Of a DNA stretch of 64,000 bases, positions 62,792 to 64,000 are shown in pieces. Below the pieces are notes generated by a model. That model was not told the DNA's origin, did no database searches, and saw only the letters and a list, made by a program, of their open reading frames with translations. Source of the DNA: Affinirhizobium lemnae (GTDB taxonomy: Bacteria > Pseudomonadota > Alphaproteobacteria > Rhizobiales > Rhizobiaceae); the NCBI RefSeq assembly GCF_022968395.1, contig NZ_JALJQZ010000007.1, forward strand, positions 93,080 to 157,079. The letters run 5' to 3'. Made by a program: the position numbers and the translations under genes. Numbering within the stretch: position 1 is the first letter of the stretch; every line of letters starts with the position of its first letter.

Positions 62792-63832
62792 ATGAACTTT
62801 AAGGTTCTCGCCGCAAGCTCTGTAGCTGCGCTTTCTTTTGCTTCGGCATCCTACGCTGCCGATGCTATCGTTGCCGCTCAGCCTGAGCCGATGGAATACG
62901 TTCGCGTATGCGATGCATTTGGCGCTGGCTTCTTCTACATTCCGGGTTCTGAGACCTGCCTCAAGATTGGTGGCTACGTTCGTTTCCAGACAGGTTTCGG
63001 TCGCGACTCTTCTGGTACGTCTGACTGGGACAGCTTCACCCGTGCGCAGCTTGAATTCGACGCCCGTTCGGACTCCGAACTCGGCACGATACGTGGCTTC
63101 ATTGGCCTGCGCGGCGATGCCGATAACAGCACCAACCGCGGCGTAAACGTGGACCAAGCCTTTATCGAAGTGGGCGGCCTCAAAGTCGGCTTCTTCTATA
63201 GCTGGTGGGATGACGATCTGTCCGCCGAAACGGATCTCCTGTCGTCTAACACAACTCAGTATAACGCTATCCGTTATACTTACACTTCTGGCGCATTCTT
63301 TGCAGGTCTCGCTGTTGAAGAACTTGAAAGCGCCTATGCTGGTGGTTCAAATCTCGGCGTAGCGTATGGTTTCGTTCCGAAGGCCAATAACAATGTCGGC
63401 ATCAGCGGCGCAGTTGGGATTTCCGAAGGAGCTATCCGCGGCAACCTGATCGGTTCATACGATATCGACCAGGAAAACGGCGCTCTGCGTGCGATTGCCT
63501 ATGCGGATCTTGGCCCTGGCACGCTCGGCCTTTCCGCTGCCTGGGCTAGCGGTGCAAATGCTTACTACGATGAGTCCGAATGGACTGTCGCCGGTGAATA
63601 CGCCATCAAGCTGAACGACAAGTTCACGATCACTCCGGCTGCTCAGTATCTCTGGAAGGTACAGACCAACCGCTTTGGTGACTTTGTTGGTGGCGATGCA
63701 TGGCGCGCTGGCGTCACCGTAGATTATCAGTTGGCCACGAACTTGTCGGCCAAGGTTACTGCAAATTACCAGGATATCGACAACGGTCCGGAAAGCTGGA
63801 CTGGCTTCTTCCGTCTGCAGCGCGCATTCTAA
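62792..63832 (+). CDS. RopA/Omp2-family porin, copy 2
   Basis: 346-residue porin. Signal peptide cleaved after ASASYA (residue 22); the mature start ADAIVAAQPEP and the FFYIPGSETCLKIGGYVR phrase are the same as in copy 1, and the end is TGFFRLQRAF. ATG at 62792 has GAGGG upstream; the frame runs back to 62741. Differences from copy 1 cluster in candidate loops (SSNTTQYNAI and YAGGSNLGVAYGFVPK). The tandem arrangement parallels omp2a/omp2b of Brucella. It ends in a strong terminator. Confidence 0.94.
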   Translation: MNFKVLAASSVAALSFASASYAADAIVAAQPEPMEYVRVCDAFGAGFFYIPGSETCLKIGGYVRFQTGFGRDSSGTSDWDSFTRAQLEFDARSDSELGTIRGFIGLRGDADNSTNRGVNVDQAFIEVGGLKVGFFYSWWDDDLSAETDLLSSNTTQYNAIRYTYTSGAFFAGLAVEELESAYAGGSNLGVAYGFVPKANNNVGISGAVGISEGAIRGNLIGSYDIDQENGALRAIAYADLGPGTLGLSAAWASGANAYYDESEWTVAGEYAIKLNDKFTITPAAQYLWKVQTNRFGDFVGGDAWRAGVTVDYQLATNLSAKVTANYQDIDNGPESWTGFFRLQRAF

Positions 63833-63854
63833 GAGCGCCTGAGGATAAGATATC

Positions 63855-63887
63855 GAAAACCCGCCGAAAGGCGGGTTTTCTCGTTTA
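63855..63887 (+). terminator. Intrinsic terminator of porin copy 2
   Basis: An 11-base stem GAAAACCCGCC/GGCGGGTTTTC (63855-63865 and 63870-63880) closes on a GAAA tetraloop and is followed by TCGTTT. It lies 22 bases after the stop. Confidence 0.9.
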
Positions 63888-64000
63888 AGGCGGCCCGTCA
63901 GATGCGTACTGTCGGAATTGCGCCCTAGGTCGTGGTGATGATTTAAGGATTGGGATTCCCAAAAGAGCGCAAATCGGATTCAAAGCTGATTTTGGAGATC

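Noticed and set aside
1..64000. CRISPR arrays, insertion sequences or toxin-antitoxin pairs
   Set aside because: No regularly spaced repeats, transposase motifs or recognisable toxin-antitoxin genes were seen on either strand.

Overview
The window is about 60% GC and looks like a chromosomal segment of a Rhizobiaceae bacterium (Agrobacterium/Rhizobium/Allorhizobium group). The evidence is gene content and order: a gene-transfer-agent (GTA) structural cluster, feuN-feuP-feuQ, the cycHJKL (ccmIEFH) cytochrome c maturation operon followed by degP and a two-component pair, glnE convergent with a PleC-like kinase and pepN, and tandem RopA/Omp2-type porins. No genus-level call is possible from the sequence alone. 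No integrase, transposase, IS element or CRISPR array was seen.

Layout. Bases 1-11455: the 3' part of an RcGTA-like headful-particle cluster, from prohead protease (cut by the left edge) through capsid, adaptor, stopper, tail terminator, tail tube, chaperones, short tape measure, distal tail, hub, NlpC/P60 peptidase and the megatron baseplate protein, then a two-TM holin-like protein. Most genes overlap by 1-4 bases, but three junctions are opened by pairs of palindromic repeat elements. 11583-13944: feuNPQ, a periplasmic modulator plus two-component system. 14166-18968: a lipoprotein and cycHJKL, with a FixK/FNR-type box upstream; the ccmH reading frame carries two palindromic elements in its signal-peptide region. 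19113-22911: degP, a strong terminator, and an OmpR/EnvZ-type pair. 23017-31090: glnE overlapping tail-to-tail with a PleC-like kinase, whose promoter region carries a full CtrA box and three GANTC sites, then pepN.

31379-42698: a DMT-family permease, two small ORFs, a family 4/5-like uracil-DNA glycosylase, a short Hsp70, an RND efflux pump with adaptor, a short-chain dehydrogenase family member with an unusual active site, and ETF-quinone oxidoreductase with a LiuR-like operator. 42846-47773: a pentapeptide-repeat membrane protein, a dCache sensor lacking an output domain directly followed by a pentameric ligand-gated ion channel, an L,D-transpeptidase lipoprotein and a diacylglycerol-kinase family protein. 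47770-50635: a divergent glutamine synthetase-like/omega-aminotransferase pair that looks like polyamine catabolism. 50644-54253: GT39, GT2 and a flippase-like membrane protein, probably lipid-linked sugar transfer to the envelope. 54364-60409: AMP nucleosidase, small secreted proteins, a SEL1 protein, a HisC-like aminotransferase, a PilZ protein and a ferredoxin-reductase-type flavoprotein. 60524-63832: tRNA-Ser(GCT) and two 346-residue porins, each closed by a strong terminator.

The most interesting signals are: (1) a family of palindromic elements whose central stem changes sequence between copies while staying paired; (2) a composite of these elements translated inside ccmH; (3) the dCache sensor/ligand-gated channel operon; and (4) cell-cycle control signals upstream of pleC. 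All assignments come from reading motifs and gene order; no database search was run.
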